Origin: Sulfolobales archaeon
Lineage (GTDB): Archaea > Thermoproteota > Thermoprotei_A > Sulfolobales > Desulfurococcaceae
Assembly (NCBI GenBank): GCA_025059075.1
Contig: JANXDZ010000004.1
Span: forward strand, 116,481 to 180,480
Direction: 5' to 3'
Length of the DNA stretch: 64,000 bases
Shown here in pieces: positions 43,446 through 52,232 of this stretch. Each line of letters starts with the position of its first letter. Positions within the stretch are counted from its first letter, which is position 1. The notes under the pieces were generated by a model that saw nothing but the letters and a program-made list of their open reading frames with translations, searched no databases and had not been told where the DNA came from. Made by a program: the position numbers and the translations under genes.

Positions 43446-43658
43446 GTGCCAGTTGAAGTTAAGAGCAAGGAGGATTTCATGAACGTAGCTTCAAGGGCCA
43501 TTGAGATTAGAGTGAAGAGGGGAAGGGAGTACGCTAAAGTGAAGGCTAGGACTAAGAAGTACTTGTATACACTAAAAGTTACTCTAAGTGAATTAGACTC
43601 ATTAATTAATGAGTTGAAGAAAGCCTATCCAGATATTCCAGTGAACGAAATTCCTTAA
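43446..43658 (+). CDS. rpl38e: Ribosomal protein L38e
   Basis: About 70 residues from GTG 43446. The sequence PVEVKSKEDFMNVASRAIE, then IRVKRGREYAKVKARTKKYL and YTLKVTLSELDSLINELK is the L38e pattern. L38e is restricted in archaea to crenarchaea and relatives, so it helps to place the organism. The open frame starts at GTG 43437, but three extra residues (MFI) are non-typical. The 54 bases between the tRNA and this gene suggest independent transcription. It converges on the aCPSF2 gene after about 70 bases. Confidence 0.92.
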   Translation: MPVEVKSKEDFMNVASRAIEIRVKRGREYAKVKARTKKYLYTLKVTLSELDSLINELKKAYPDIPVNEIP

Positions 43659-43728
43659 ATAGTTAGTTAATGCTTAATTAATCCCATTGTGTAAAGCTAG
43701 CTAAGATCATTACTGCTCAGCTACCTGC

Positions 43729-45006
43729 TTAGAGCAGTATGCACTCTCCATTCATGGGGGCATAGACTTTTACACCAGGTAGTGCTTCAGTTATTGACTT
43801 AGCTAACTTATCCCTAGATTCGTTGTCTCCATGAACTAGTATCACTGTCCTTAAGCTCTCCCTGTAATGGAGGGCCATGTTTAATAAACCTCTCCTACCG
43901 GCATGACTAGATAGATCAAACCACATGAGTTTTGCCTTCACGCTTATCCCTAAGTCAGCTATGCTTCCAGCCTCAAGAATTTCATGACCTGGACTATCCT
44001 TGCTTTGATAGCTCACTAGTATAACTGCATTCCTCGGCTCATCGGCTAGCTTCTTTAAGTAATATAGTGCTGGACCTCCCTTAAGCATTCCAGCTGAAGA
44101 AATTATTACACTTGGCTTTCTGAAAGCCCTCCTCCTATCATTCCAGTCTCTTACTACGTGAGCTACTTCAAGGGCTTTCCTAAAGAGGTCTGGATTCCTC
44201 AAGTACTTGCTGTTCCTTAAGTATATTCTAGAGATCTCTCTAGGCATTCCATCTAGGTATATGTCTACGTAAGGCATTTCTGAAGCAATCATAGTTAAGA
44301 CCTCTTGACTCCTGCCGACACTGAATGCTGGTATAAGTACTACTCCACCTCCATCAATTGTTGCTTCAACAACTTCAACGAGTCTTTTCTCAACTCTATG
44401 TCTCTCAGGATGCTCTACTCCTCCATAAGTTGACTCAATGACTATGGCGTCTACTTCCCCAGGCCAAGGCTCTGCTGCACTAATGGTATATGTATTTACA
44501 GTATTTAAGTCTCCAGTAAATAGCACTCTCTCCCCACTTGGCGTATTTATGTATGTAAGTGCACTGCCTATTATGTGGCCTGCATTTGATATAGCTATAT
44601 TGTAGCCATCTAAATCTACTTCACCTCCATAGTCTAAGACTATTGCACTATTGATCATTTCATTTAGCTCCTCCTCAGTGTAATCAATGTAATAACTTGA
44701 TATCTTGAGCATATCCCTGATCAATATTGAGCTTACTTCAAGAGTTGGTTTAGTCATAACTACTCTAGGTTTTGTTGAAATGTAGAATAGGGGGGCTGCA
44801 CCAATATGATCTAGATGTGCATGTGAAATCACTATGCCAGCTACATCACTTGGCTTAACGTGCTCTGGAAACATTGGTCTTCCATAATCATCAAAGCCTA
44901 CTCCATAGTCTAGCAATAACCCCTTACTCCTAGATGAGTCTCTTAAAAATACGCCAGTTCGCCCAACTTCTCCTCCGCCGCCAAGTACTCTTACTTCAAT
45001 CCCCAA
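43729..45006 (-). CDS. Beta-CASP metallo-beta-lactamase ribonuclease (aCPSF2-like)
   Basis: A 425-residue protein with an MBL domain followed by beta-CASP, without the KH domains of FttA. It carries ISHAHLDHIG (about 59-68), STYGGVEHPERH (motif A region, about 195), VGRSQEVLTMI, SSAGMLKGGPALYYL and LSSHAGRRG with the C-terminal His. aCPSF2/archaeal RNase J-type enzymes are 5'-3' or endo-exo RNases. Which activity applies here is not decidable by eye. It starts with ATG 45006 (MGIEVRVLGGGGEVGRTGVF). It diverges from NAC, with about 150 bases between. Confidence 0.9.
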   Translation of the reverse strand: MGIEVRVLGGGGEVGRTGVFLRDSSRSKGLLLDYGVGFDDYGRPMFPEHVKPSDVAGIVISHAHLDHIGAAPLFYISTKPRVVMTKPTLEVSSILIRDMLKISSYYIDYTEEELNEMINSAIVLDYGGEVDLDGYNIAISNAGHIIGSALTYINTPSGERVLFTGDLNTVNTYTISAAEPWPGEVDAIVIESTYGGVEHPERHRVEKRLVEVVEATIDGGGVVLIPAFSVGRSQEVLTMIASEMPYVDIYLDGMPREISRIYLRNSKYLRNPDLFRKALEVAHVVRDWNDRRRAFRKPSVIISSAGMLKGGPALYYLKKLADEPRNAVILVSYQSKDSPGHEILEAGSIADLGISVKAKLMWFDLSSHAGRRGLLNMALHYRESLRTVILVHGDNESRDKLAKSITEALPGVKVYAPMNGECILL

Positions 45007-45154
45007 CTCAACAATCCTCCTAGCGCTCCTTAGGATCCTGGGGGGATTGTTAGAGGCCTTAATTAACTATTTACAACTCCTCCATATGTTTAGCACTTAT
45101 ATATGGGCATTTGAGAGATTCCTATAGTAGAATTCTAGCGTTGGTGTTTAAGAA

Positions 45155-45526
45155 TTGCTTCCAGGAATGTCGTTAGGTGAGCTTAAGAGAATGCTTAAGA
45201 GAATGGGTATTGAAGTAAGTGAAGTTAGTGATGTAAGTGAAGTATTGATTAGAACTAAGGACTCTGAAATAGTTATAGAAGCCCCCCAAGTCTTACTAAT
45301 GGATTCAGGTAAGCAGAAGATTTATCAAGTAGTGGCTGGGAGAATTACGGTAAAGAAATTGGGCAAAGCTGAGCAGAAAAAGATCTCGTTTAGTGAGGAA
45401 GACGTAGAGTTTGTAGTTAAGCAAACTGGTGCTTCTAGAGAACTAGCTATAAGAGCTCTAGAGAAGTCTGGAGGGGATTTAGCTCAAGCAATAATCTTAA
45501 TTAATGAGGGGAAGGCTCTGGAATGA
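45155..45526 (+). CDS. nac: Nascent polypeptide-associated complex protein (archaeal NAC)
   Basis: A 123-residue homodimer-forming ribosome-associated chaperone. The NAC domain (about 30-80: EVLIRTKDSEIVIEAPQVLL, then GKQKIYQVVAG) is followed by a UBA domain at the C-terminus (SEEDVEFVVKQTGASRELAI, then RALEKSGGDLAQAIILI). TTG 45155 is the start, with a variable N-terminus (MLPGMSLGELKRM); ATG 45167 is an alternative. The stop overlaps the polB start by four bases (ATGA), so NAC and PolB1 are coupled. Confidence 0.92.
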   Translation: MLPGMSLGELKRMLKRMGIEVSEVSDVSEVLIRTKDSEIVIEAPQVLLMDSGKQKIYQVVAGRITVKKLGKAEQKKISFSEEDVEFVVKQTGASRELAIRALEKSGGDLAQAIILINEGKALE

Positions 45527-48087
45527 ACATTTATAAAATTAATGACGTAAACAGCGTTTATCCACATAAGGCCTTTGAATTCAAAAGCAATGGCAGGCCA
45601 GTGTACCTCCTAGGAGTACATTACGATGGAGGCATTGGGAAAGCGATACTTGAAGTACTCGGCGAAGACGGTGGTCAACTATTCCTAGTGCCTGATCCAA
45701 CTGATCATAAGCCTTACTTCCTAACCAATACGCCCATAGATGAAGTGAGTAAGAGTGCATCCATAGTTAAACACGATAGCTTCCACCATATAGAGGAAGT
45801 GAGGAAGTACGATCCATTGACCGGCAATAACATGGTGTTGACTAAGGTGGTGACTAAGGATCCTTTAGCTGTAAGGAGCTTGAGGAATAAAGTCAAGAGA
45901 GTTTGGGAAGCTAAAATAAAGTATCACAACAATTACATTTACGATAGACAGCTTATACCAACAATGAGGTATCTAATTAATGAAAGTGGAGTACATTTAC
46001 ACATTCCACAAGTAGATGTAAGGCTCGTAGAGTTAGTGAAGAAGGTATTTTCCGGGGGCCGCGATGAATACGTTAAGCTAGCGCTTGAGTGGCTTCCACT
46101 CTTTGAGGAAAAGCCTCCTAACGCAAAGAAGATTGCCATAGATGTAGAGGTATATACACCGTTTAGAGGTAGAGTGCCTCATTCCCCAACAGCGGAGTAC
46201 CCAGTTATAAGCATAGCTCTTGTTGGAAGTGATGGAGGGGGGAGAGTACTCGTATTGGCTAGGGAACATTCATGGGGGAGGATTACTCAGGAATATCCGT
46301 ATAGAGCTTTAGTAGAGTTCTTCGATGATGAGATCTCGATGATTCTTGAGGCCTTTAGAACGATCTCTAGCTATCCAATAGTAGTGACATTTAATGGAGA
46401 CAACTTTGACTTCAACTACCTATACCACAGAGCTCTGAGGCTCGGCATAGATAGGGATTACATAGTGATCGTTGAAGCTGAAGATAGGTTTAGAGTGAAG
46501 ACGGGGATACACATAGATCTATATAGGTTCTTTAAGAATAAAGCTATTCAAAACTATGCTTTTGGAGGAAAATACCAGGAGTACACCCTTGACTCCATAG
46601 CATCAGCTCTATTAGGCATAGCTAAGATACCTGTTGATGTAAACGTAAGTGATTTAGGCTATGGAGAGCTCATTGCCTACAACTATAGGGATTCCTACTT
46701 AACTCTAAGGCTAATTACATTCGATCAAGAGCTCGTATGGAAGCTAATGGTGTTAATGGCGCGCATATCGAGGATGTCAATTGAGGATGTTTCAAGGAAG
46801 ACTATATCTAAGTGGATTCAAAACTTAATGTACTGGGAGCATAGGAAGAGGAACTATTTAATACCAGAGCCAGAGGACGTGAGGGCTGCTAAAGGCTCAT
46901 CAAGTGTATCAGAAGCTGTAATTCAGGGCAAGAAGTATGCTGGAGCACTAGTTATAGAGCCTCCAGTAGGCATATTCTTTAACGTAGTTGTGCTAGATAT
47001 AGCATCACTGTACCCAAGCATAATAATGAGGTATAACTTGAGTTATGAAACTATAAACGTTAAAAACTGCTCTAAAGCAATAGATGTAGAGGATGAAACT
47101 GGGTTAAAGCTCTATAGCATCTGCATGGATCAAAGGGGGCTTTCTTCAGAAATAGTTGGATTGCTTAGAGACTATAGAGTTGGGATATATAAGAGGAGGG
47201 CTAAGGAGCGCGATGCATCAGAGTCTGACAAGGCTTGGTATGAAGTAGTTCAGAGAGCTATAAAGGTGTTCATAAATGCTAGCTATGGAGTATTTGGATC
47301 AGAGTCATTTCCACTCTATGCTCCAGCAGTTGCTGAAAGCGTTACAGCTCTCGGTAGAAAGAACTTGTATACTATACTTCAGAAGGCCGCTGACTTAGGC
47401 ATTAAGGTTCTCTACGGCGATACTGACTCCATATTCCTTTGGGCTCCTTCAAATACTCAAGTGCAGTTACTGCAGGAGTGGGTTTCTAAAAACCTGGGTT
47501 TAGAGATAGAGCTAGACAAGATCTTTTACTACACTCTATTCACTGGGCTAAAGAAGAACTACGTTGGAGTACTGAGGGATGGGGGCTTAGAGATTAAGGG
47601 TCTCGTTGGCAAGAAGAGAAATGTCCCAACGTTTCTCAAGGATCTTATGGCTGAAGTATTTGAAAAGCTTCAGACAATAAAGTCTCCAGAGGACTTTGTA
47701 AGCTTTAAGGAGTGGCTCTATAATCAAATAAAGGCAGTATATACAGCTTTGAGAAACAGGGAGTTGATGCTGGATAAGCTAGCATTTAAGGTGACTTTAT
47801 CAAAATCCCTCAGTGAGTATAAGAAGAATAGGCCTCCGCACGTAAAGGCAGCCCTACAGCTGCAGAGCCATGGAGTAGTCGTTGAGCCAGGGGACATAGT
47901 GTCATACGTGAAGGTTAAGTCTAGGGATGGAGTGAGAGCTATACAGCTAGCTAAAATACATGAAGTAGATCATGAGAAGTACGTTGAACATATAAAGAGT
48001 ACTTTAGAGCAATTAATAATACCGTTTGGACTCAAGTGGAGTGACGTAATAGGCATGGCTAAGCTTGAATCGTTTTTAAAACAATAG
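45523..48087 (+). CDS. polB: Replicative DNA polymerase B (PolB1 type)
   Basis: An 854-residue family B polymerase. The 3'-5' exonuclease has IAIDVEVYTP (Exo I), FNGDNFDFNYL (Exo II) and YNYRDSYLTL (Exo III). The polymerase motifs are DIASLYPSIIMRYNLSYET (A), QRAIKVFINASYGVFG (B) and LYGDTDSIFLW (C), with KKRN and the crenarchaeal segments typical of PolB1, the main crenarchaeal replicase. No intein interrupts it. ATG 45523 overlaps NAC. The accessory subunits PolB1-binding proteins are not in the window. The gene ends before a perfect inverted repeat at 48126. Confidence 0.95.
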   Translation: MNIYKINDVNSVYPHKAFEFKSNGRPVYLLGVHYDGGIGKAILEVLGEDGGQLFLVPDPTDHKPYFLTNTPIDEVSKSASIVKHDSFHHIEEVRKYDPLTGNNMVLTKVVTKDPLAVRSLRNKVKRVWEAKIKYHNNYIYDRQLIPTMRYLINESGVHLHIPQVDVRLVELVKKVFSGGRDEYVKLALEWLPLFEEKPPNAKKIAIDVEVYTPFRGRVPHSPTAEYPVISIALVGSDGGGRVLVLAREHSWGRITQEYPYRALVEFFDDEISMILEAFRTISSYPIVVTFNGDNFDFNYLYHRALRLGIDRDYIVIVEAEDRFRVKTGIHIDLYRFFKNKAIQNYAFGGKYQEYTLDSIASALLGIAKIPVDVNVSDLGYGELIAYNYRDSYLTLRLITFDQELVWKLMVLMARISRMSIEDVSRKTISKWIQNLMYWEHRKRNYLIPEPEDVRAAKGSSSVSEAVIQGKKYAGALVIEPPVGIFFNVVVLDIASLYPSIIMRYNLSYETINVKNCSKAIDVEDETGLKLYSICMDQRGLSSEIVGLLRDYRVGIYKRRAKERDASESDKAWYEVVQRAIKVFINASYGVFGSESFPLYAPAVAESVTALGRKNLYTILQKAADLGIKVLYGDTDSIFLWAPSNTQVQLLQEWVSKNLGLEIELDKIFYYTLFTGLKKNYVGVLRDGGLEIKGLVGKKRNVPTFLKDLMAEVFEKLQTIKSPEDFVSFKEWLYNQIKAVYTALRNRELMLDKLAFKVTLSKSLSEYKKNRPPHVKAALQLQSHGVVVEPGDIVSYVKVKSRDGVRAIQLAKIHEVDHEKYVEHIKSTLEQLIIPFGLKWSDVIGMAKLESFLKQ

Positions 48088-48125
48088 TGTCTTTAAGTCT
48101 TGTATGTGAAATAAAATTTGTAAAG

Positions 48126-48144
48126 CTACTGCTATAAGCAGTAG
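48126..48144. repeat. Perfect 8-bp inverted repeat after polB
   Basis: CTACTGCT at 48126-48133, three-base ATA spacer and AGCAGTAG at 48137-48144. It lies 39 bases after the polB stop and about 80 before S26e. It could be a terminator or RNA hairpin, or an operator for S26e; nothing else points to either. Confidence 0.4.
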
Positions 48145-48225
48145 AAGCAATTACAGTTACTTAAACCAATACATTTAAAATATAGGGATACTTTAAGAGA
48201 GTGTGCATTAGTAGGTGTATTCACA

Positions 48226-48516
48226 GTGCCTAAGAAGAGAGAGAGTAGAGGTAGAAGAAAGGGAGCTAAGGGAAGTGTAACTTACGTACAGTGCGATCAA
48301 TGCGGGAGGAGAGTACCTGAAGATAAAGCAATATGTGTAACTAAAACGTATTCACCAGTAGAGCCTTCTCTAGCTCAAGAACTTGAGAAGAAGGGAGCAA
48401 TTATAATGAAATACCCCGTAACTAAGTGCTACTGCATTAGCTGCGCAGTATACCTTGGAATAGCTAAAGTCAGGCCTGAGGAAGAGAGAAAGCCTAAGCC
48501 ATCAATACAGGTTTAA
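48226..48516 (+). CDS. rps26e: Ribosomal protein S26e
   Basis: A 96-residue S26e of the small ribosomal subunit, found in crenarchaea and eukaryotes. It has a basic N-terminus (MPKKRESRGRRKGAKG), the zinc-type pairs CDQC (about 24-27) and CYCISC (about 68-73), and the typical YPVTKCYCISCAVYLGI segment. GTG 48226 is the start, with ATTTAAAATATAGGG (about 48172) as a probable TATA element. It stands between polB and the pilus ATPase as a single-gene unit. Confidence 0.93.
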   Translation: MPKKRESRGRRKGAKGSVTYVQCDQCGRRVPEDKAICVTKTYSPVEPSLAQELEKKGAIIMKYPVTKCYCISCAVYLGIAKVRPEEERKPKPSIQV

Positions 48517-48664
48517 TTAGGATATACGTTAAGCAACTTAGTTATCAAAAAGCTTGTTAAAGCATTTTAATTGATAAAACTGCTAAAGGCTATGCTAACT
48601 ATATATTAAAGAGCGTGAAAATTTAAAGTATAAAACATAAATTTAGTTTTAGTTAGTATAGAAG

Positions 48665-50380
48665 ATGGTTGAATTGCCGTCAATACTTAGGAAGCTTAAG
48701 GTCAAGCCACGTGAGAGTGGGAAAGGAGGCAGAGCTGAACAGTCTTCAAATAAAAAAGAGGAAGTTGAACGCCTTATTGAGAAGGAAATGGAGGCTGAGA
48801 GAGAAACAGCATTTAAGCTATTCATATCAGCTCCTCTCTCCTCTTCTGCAACAACTTTTCTCAGACAGAAGGGAATTAAAGTAGTTGAATCATACCCTCT
48901 CTACGAGCCGTGGGCTAAGGCATATATTGTTGAAAACCTTGAAACTAAGAGAGTAATTTATTTAGTTGATGAAATACCGCTCAATGAGCAGGAGATAAAG
49001 ATATTTAATGAAATAATGGATGTCCTCTCATGGCAGATGAGGTATGTTAGTGGAGAACCTGAGTTAATTAGAAAGGAGTTCATTAACCAAGCGAAGGATG
49101 TAATATTTAAGTACAGGATTAGGTTGGGTAGGACTCCTGGAATACTGTGGAGTAAGATATTGTACTACGTTGAAAGGGAGACCATAGGTTTTGGCCCTAT
49201 AGATCCATTGATTAAGGATCCAAATATAGAAGACATATCGTGTGATGGGATAAGAAGGCCTGTGTACATTTGGCATAGGAGGTATGAATATATTCCTACA
49301 AACGTATTTTTTAACGATGAAGATGAGCTTAATTCATTCCTACTTAAGCTTGCTCATAAAGCTGGAAAACACCTATCTGTAGCATTCCCAATACTTGATG
49401 CGATACTTCCAGGTGGGCATAGAGTAGCAGCTACTTACTCTAGGGAAGTATCTACAAGTGGATCTACTTTTACAATTAGGAAGTTTAGAGAAGATCCAAT
49501 AACTATAGCTGACTTGATAGCCTGGAGAACTCTATCACCAGATATAGCTGCATATCTATGGATGAGCGTTGAACACAAAATGACTGGGCTTGTATTAGGA
49601 GTAACTGGCGCTGGGAAAACAAGCATGCTTAATGCATTAGCTACATTACTTAGACCCACTGTAAAAGTAGTGACTATTGAAGATACTCCTGAGCTAAAGC
49701 TACCCATAGATAACTGGGTTCAGCTAGTCTCTAGGCCTAGCTACGGCCTTGGATCTGAGAAAATAGGAGAGGTATCTCTATATGATTTAATAAAGGTAGC
49801 CCTTAGGTATAGGCCAGATGTAATAATTGTTGGAGAGGTTAGAGGCGAAGAAGCCTACGTCCTATTTCAAGCAATAGCCACAGGCCACGGTGGAATAACG
49901 ACTATGCACGCTGAACACATAGATGCTGCTGTAAAGAGGCTTACAAGTCCACCAATGAATATTCCCCCAAGCTACATACCATTAATGAACTTCGCAATAG
50001 TCATAAGGAGAGTACAAATTGGGGAGAAGATATCTAGAAGAATTACTAATGTATGGGAAGTAGAAGACTACGGTAAGTACATTGAAGTAGCTAGGTGGAT
50101 TCCAAGCAAGGATGAATTTGAGTTAGACGTTGGAGTAAGCAGTTTGTTAAAGGACTACGCTATGTGGAGGGGCTGGAATGATGAACTCATGGCTATTGAT
50201 GAGTTAAAGAAGAGATCTAGAATACTACTAAGTCTAGCTGCATCTGGTAAGAGGAACTATAGAGAAGTAGCTGACGTAATCCATAGGTACTACGTTAACC
50301 CGAATAGAGTTTATGAAGAAGCCATGGATGTCCTATCTAAGTTAAGGATTAAAGAGGCTGAGAAACCTGAAGTTCCCTAA
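48665..50380 (+). CDS. Type II/IV secretion ATPase (TadA/FlaI-like)
   Basis: A 571-residue pilus/archaellum-type assembly ATPase. The N-terminal 150 residues are variable. The core has Walker A LGVTGAGKTSMLN (about 311-323), the acidic VVTIEDTPEL (Asp box), Walker B RYRPDVIIVGEVRG (about 381-394), and the His box TGHGGITTMHAEH (about 406-418). ATG 48665 begins MVELPSILRK. A TadC-like membrane partner follows immediately and overlaps its end. No pilin or prepilin peptidase genes are adjacent, so the filament type is unknown. Confidence 0.93.
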   Translation: MVELPSILRKLKVKPRESGKGGRAEQSSNKKEEVERLIEKEMEAERETAFKLFISAPLSSSATTFLRQKGIKVVESYPLYEPWAKAYIVENLETKRVIYLVDEIPLNEQEIKIFNEIMDVLSWQMRYVSGEPELIRKEFINQAKDVIFKYRIRLGRTPGILWSKILYYVERETIGFGPIDPLIKDPNIEDISCDGIRRPVYIWHRRYEYIPTNVFFNDEDELNSFLLKLAHKAGKHLSVAFPILDAILPGGHRVAATYSREVSTSGSTFTIRKFREDPITIADLIAWRTLSPDIAAYLWMSVEHKMTGLVLGVTGAGKTSMLNALATLLRPTVKVVTIEDTPELKLPIDNWVQLVSRPSYGLGSEKIGEVSLYDLIKVALRYRPDVIIVGEVRGEEAYVLFQAIATGHGGITTMHAEHIDAAVKRLTSPPMNIPPSYIPLMNFAIVIRRVQIGEKISRRITNVWEVEDYGKYIEVARWIPSKDEFELDVGVSSLLKDYAMWRGWNDELMAIDELKKRSRILLSLAASGKRNYREVADVIHRYYVNPNRVYEEAMDVLSKLRIKEAEKPEVP

Positions 50381-52223
50381 GCTAAGGCTTAAGAGAGCTA
50401 AGGAGAGTAGTGGAAGAGGAGTTGTAAGAGCACGAATAAGTGATGCAATAGACTTACTTGCATGGAGCATTTTTGGAAGAATTTCAAGTAGAGTCGCTAA
50501 GTCATTTAACTTAGATAAAGCTATTGCCAGAGCTGGCTTACCTATACATCCAAGAGTCTATGCTACTAGAACATTGCTATATACTTTAATAGCTATTCTC
50601 GGAGGCCTCATAGTTGAGTCTATACTCATATTGTTTCAAAGCAATGTAATAATATTGATTGCTGTAACAATATTAGTAATGCTTATTCCAATAATAATAT
50701 TTGCATACTACTTACTCTATCCATCATTAAAGGTTAGCGGTAGAGCGAAGAGCGTTGACCACGAGCTTCCATTCTTTGCAGCATACCTTACAACGATGGC
50801 CTACAGTGGTGTATCGCCTGAAAAAGTTATTGAAGTAGCTGCTGAACAAAGAGTATTCAAGGGAGTGAGGGATGAAGCGCGCAGAATAATTAGGGACATC
50901 AGGATCTTTGGCAAAGACCCCTTATCAGCTATAGATAGTGTTGCTGCACAACATCCATCAAATAGTTTTAGAGACTTCATGCTTGGATTAACAGCTACAG
51001 CTAGGAGCGGTGGAGATGTAAGGCATTACTTAGAAACCAAGACTATTGAGCTATTTAGAAGGAGGACGGAGGATCTTAGGATATTAGCTGATCGCGTTGG
51101 AATCTTTGTACAACTATTTGTGTCAGTAAACTTAGTGATGGGGTTAGCTATGTATGCATTCTTCATAGTTAGCTCAGTGCTGCCCATAGGGGGCTTTGGA
51201 CTCCCCATGTTCATACTATTCACCCTCATAGTTCAACCAATGCTATCACTACTTATACTATTGATGGTTGATAGCCTTATGCCCAAGGACCCCGTTTGGG
51301 ATAAGACTATATATGGATACTTACTTCTCTCAATAGCAACAGCTATAGGAGTAGGCTTAGCTTTATTCATAGTCTCTGGAGGCTACGAAGTACTAGCTGG
51401 CATAGCTCCTACTTCAAGGCACTTTTACTCTGTTTTAGCTAGTATAGCGCTTTCACTAGTAGCTCTATCAATTGGTGGAGTTAGAGCATACTTCATTAAG
51501 AGAAGAGTTGAAAGAGATCTTAGTGCTCAACTAGCGAACTTCCTCCGCGACTTAACTGAAGTAAGGAAGACTGGGTTGAGTATTGAAAAGTGTTTTCAAG
51601 TACTTACATCAAGGGAATACGGTGTGCTGACTCCAATTATTAGAAGAGTAGCTGGCTCAATATCCATTGGGATGGATATAACTAAAGCTGTTAGGAAAGC
51701 ATTGAGAGGAGTGCAGAATTGGCTTGCTTTAGTAGTGTTTAGATTCTTAGTTGATGCAATAGAGTATGGTGGTGCAACGCCAATAGTATTAGACAACCTA
51801 TCTAGGTTTACAAGCGAGCTTACAGCAATATATGATGAATTGAAGAGGAGGCTTAAGACATACATAGCTATACCATACATAGGGGCAATACTGTTGTCAA
51901 CAGTGTCGTTAATGCTTCTTGGAATGATGGCTCAAGTGCTTGCTTCAAGCATGGGGGGTGGAGGAGGCCTTGGTGGTGGACAGGCAGTAGTAGGTGGATT
52001 AATGGTTAGGCTAACTATTACTGGAAGAGATCTTTTTACGATAGCTTTAGTAGCATCTGTAGGAAGCCTCATAAACTCATGGCTTATGGGCCTCATGAGT
52101 GGGAAGCTCAAGGACTTAACCATATTGTCAGGCTTCATTCACTCAATACTCTTAGCAATAGTAGCACTTGCTTCAAGCATTATAAGCTTCAACATATACA
52201 TACTGCCACTGCTAGCGGGATAA
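50367..52223 (+). CDS. TadC/FlaJ-like pilus assembly membrane protein (non-canonical start)
   Basis: A membrane protein with two TadC repeats (about 10 TM helices in total). The first canonical start, TTG 50574, is inside good coding sequence. In the same frame upstream run RARISDAIDLLAWSIFGRIS and SRVAKSFNLDKAIARAGLPI HPRVYATRT, the usual TadC N-terminal segment, back to a TAA at 50343. No ATG, GTG or TTG occurs there. CTG at 50367 or 50358, or ATA 50436, are candidate starts; CTG 50367 overlaps the end of the ATPase gene. If TTG 50574 were used the N-terminal helices before TM1 would be lost. A shared operon with the ATPase is certain by overlap. Confidence 0.75.
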   Translation: MKFPKLRLKRAKESSGRGVVRARISDAIDLLAWSIFGRISSRVAKSFNLDKAIARAGLPIHPRVYATRTLLYTLIAILGGLIVESILILFQSNVIILIAVTILVMLIPIIIFAYYLLYPSLKVSGRAKSVDHELPFFAAYLTTMAYSGVSPEKVIEVAAEQRVFKGVRDEARRIIRDIRIFGKDPLSAIDSVAAQHPSNSFRDFMLGLTATARSGGDVRHYLETKTIELFRRRTEDLRILADRVGIFVQLFVSVNLVMGLAMYAFFIVSSVLPIGGFGLPMFILFTLIVQPMLSLLILLMVDSLMPKDPVWDKTIYGYLLLSIATAIGVGLALFIVSGGYEVLAGIAPTSRHFYSVLASIALSLVALSIGGVRAYFIKRRVERDLSAQLANFLRDLTEVRKTGLSIEKCFQVLTSREYGVLTPIIRRVAGSISIGMDITKAVRKALRGVQNWLALVVFRFLVDAIEYGGATPIVLDNLSRFTSELTAIYDELKRRLKTYIAIPYIGAILLSTVSLMLLGMMAQVLASSMGGGGGLGGGQAVVGGLMVRLTITGRDLFTIALVASVGSLINSWLMGLMSGKLKDLTILSGFIHSILLAIVALASSIISFNIYILPLLAG

Positions 52224-52232
52224 TAATTAAAG

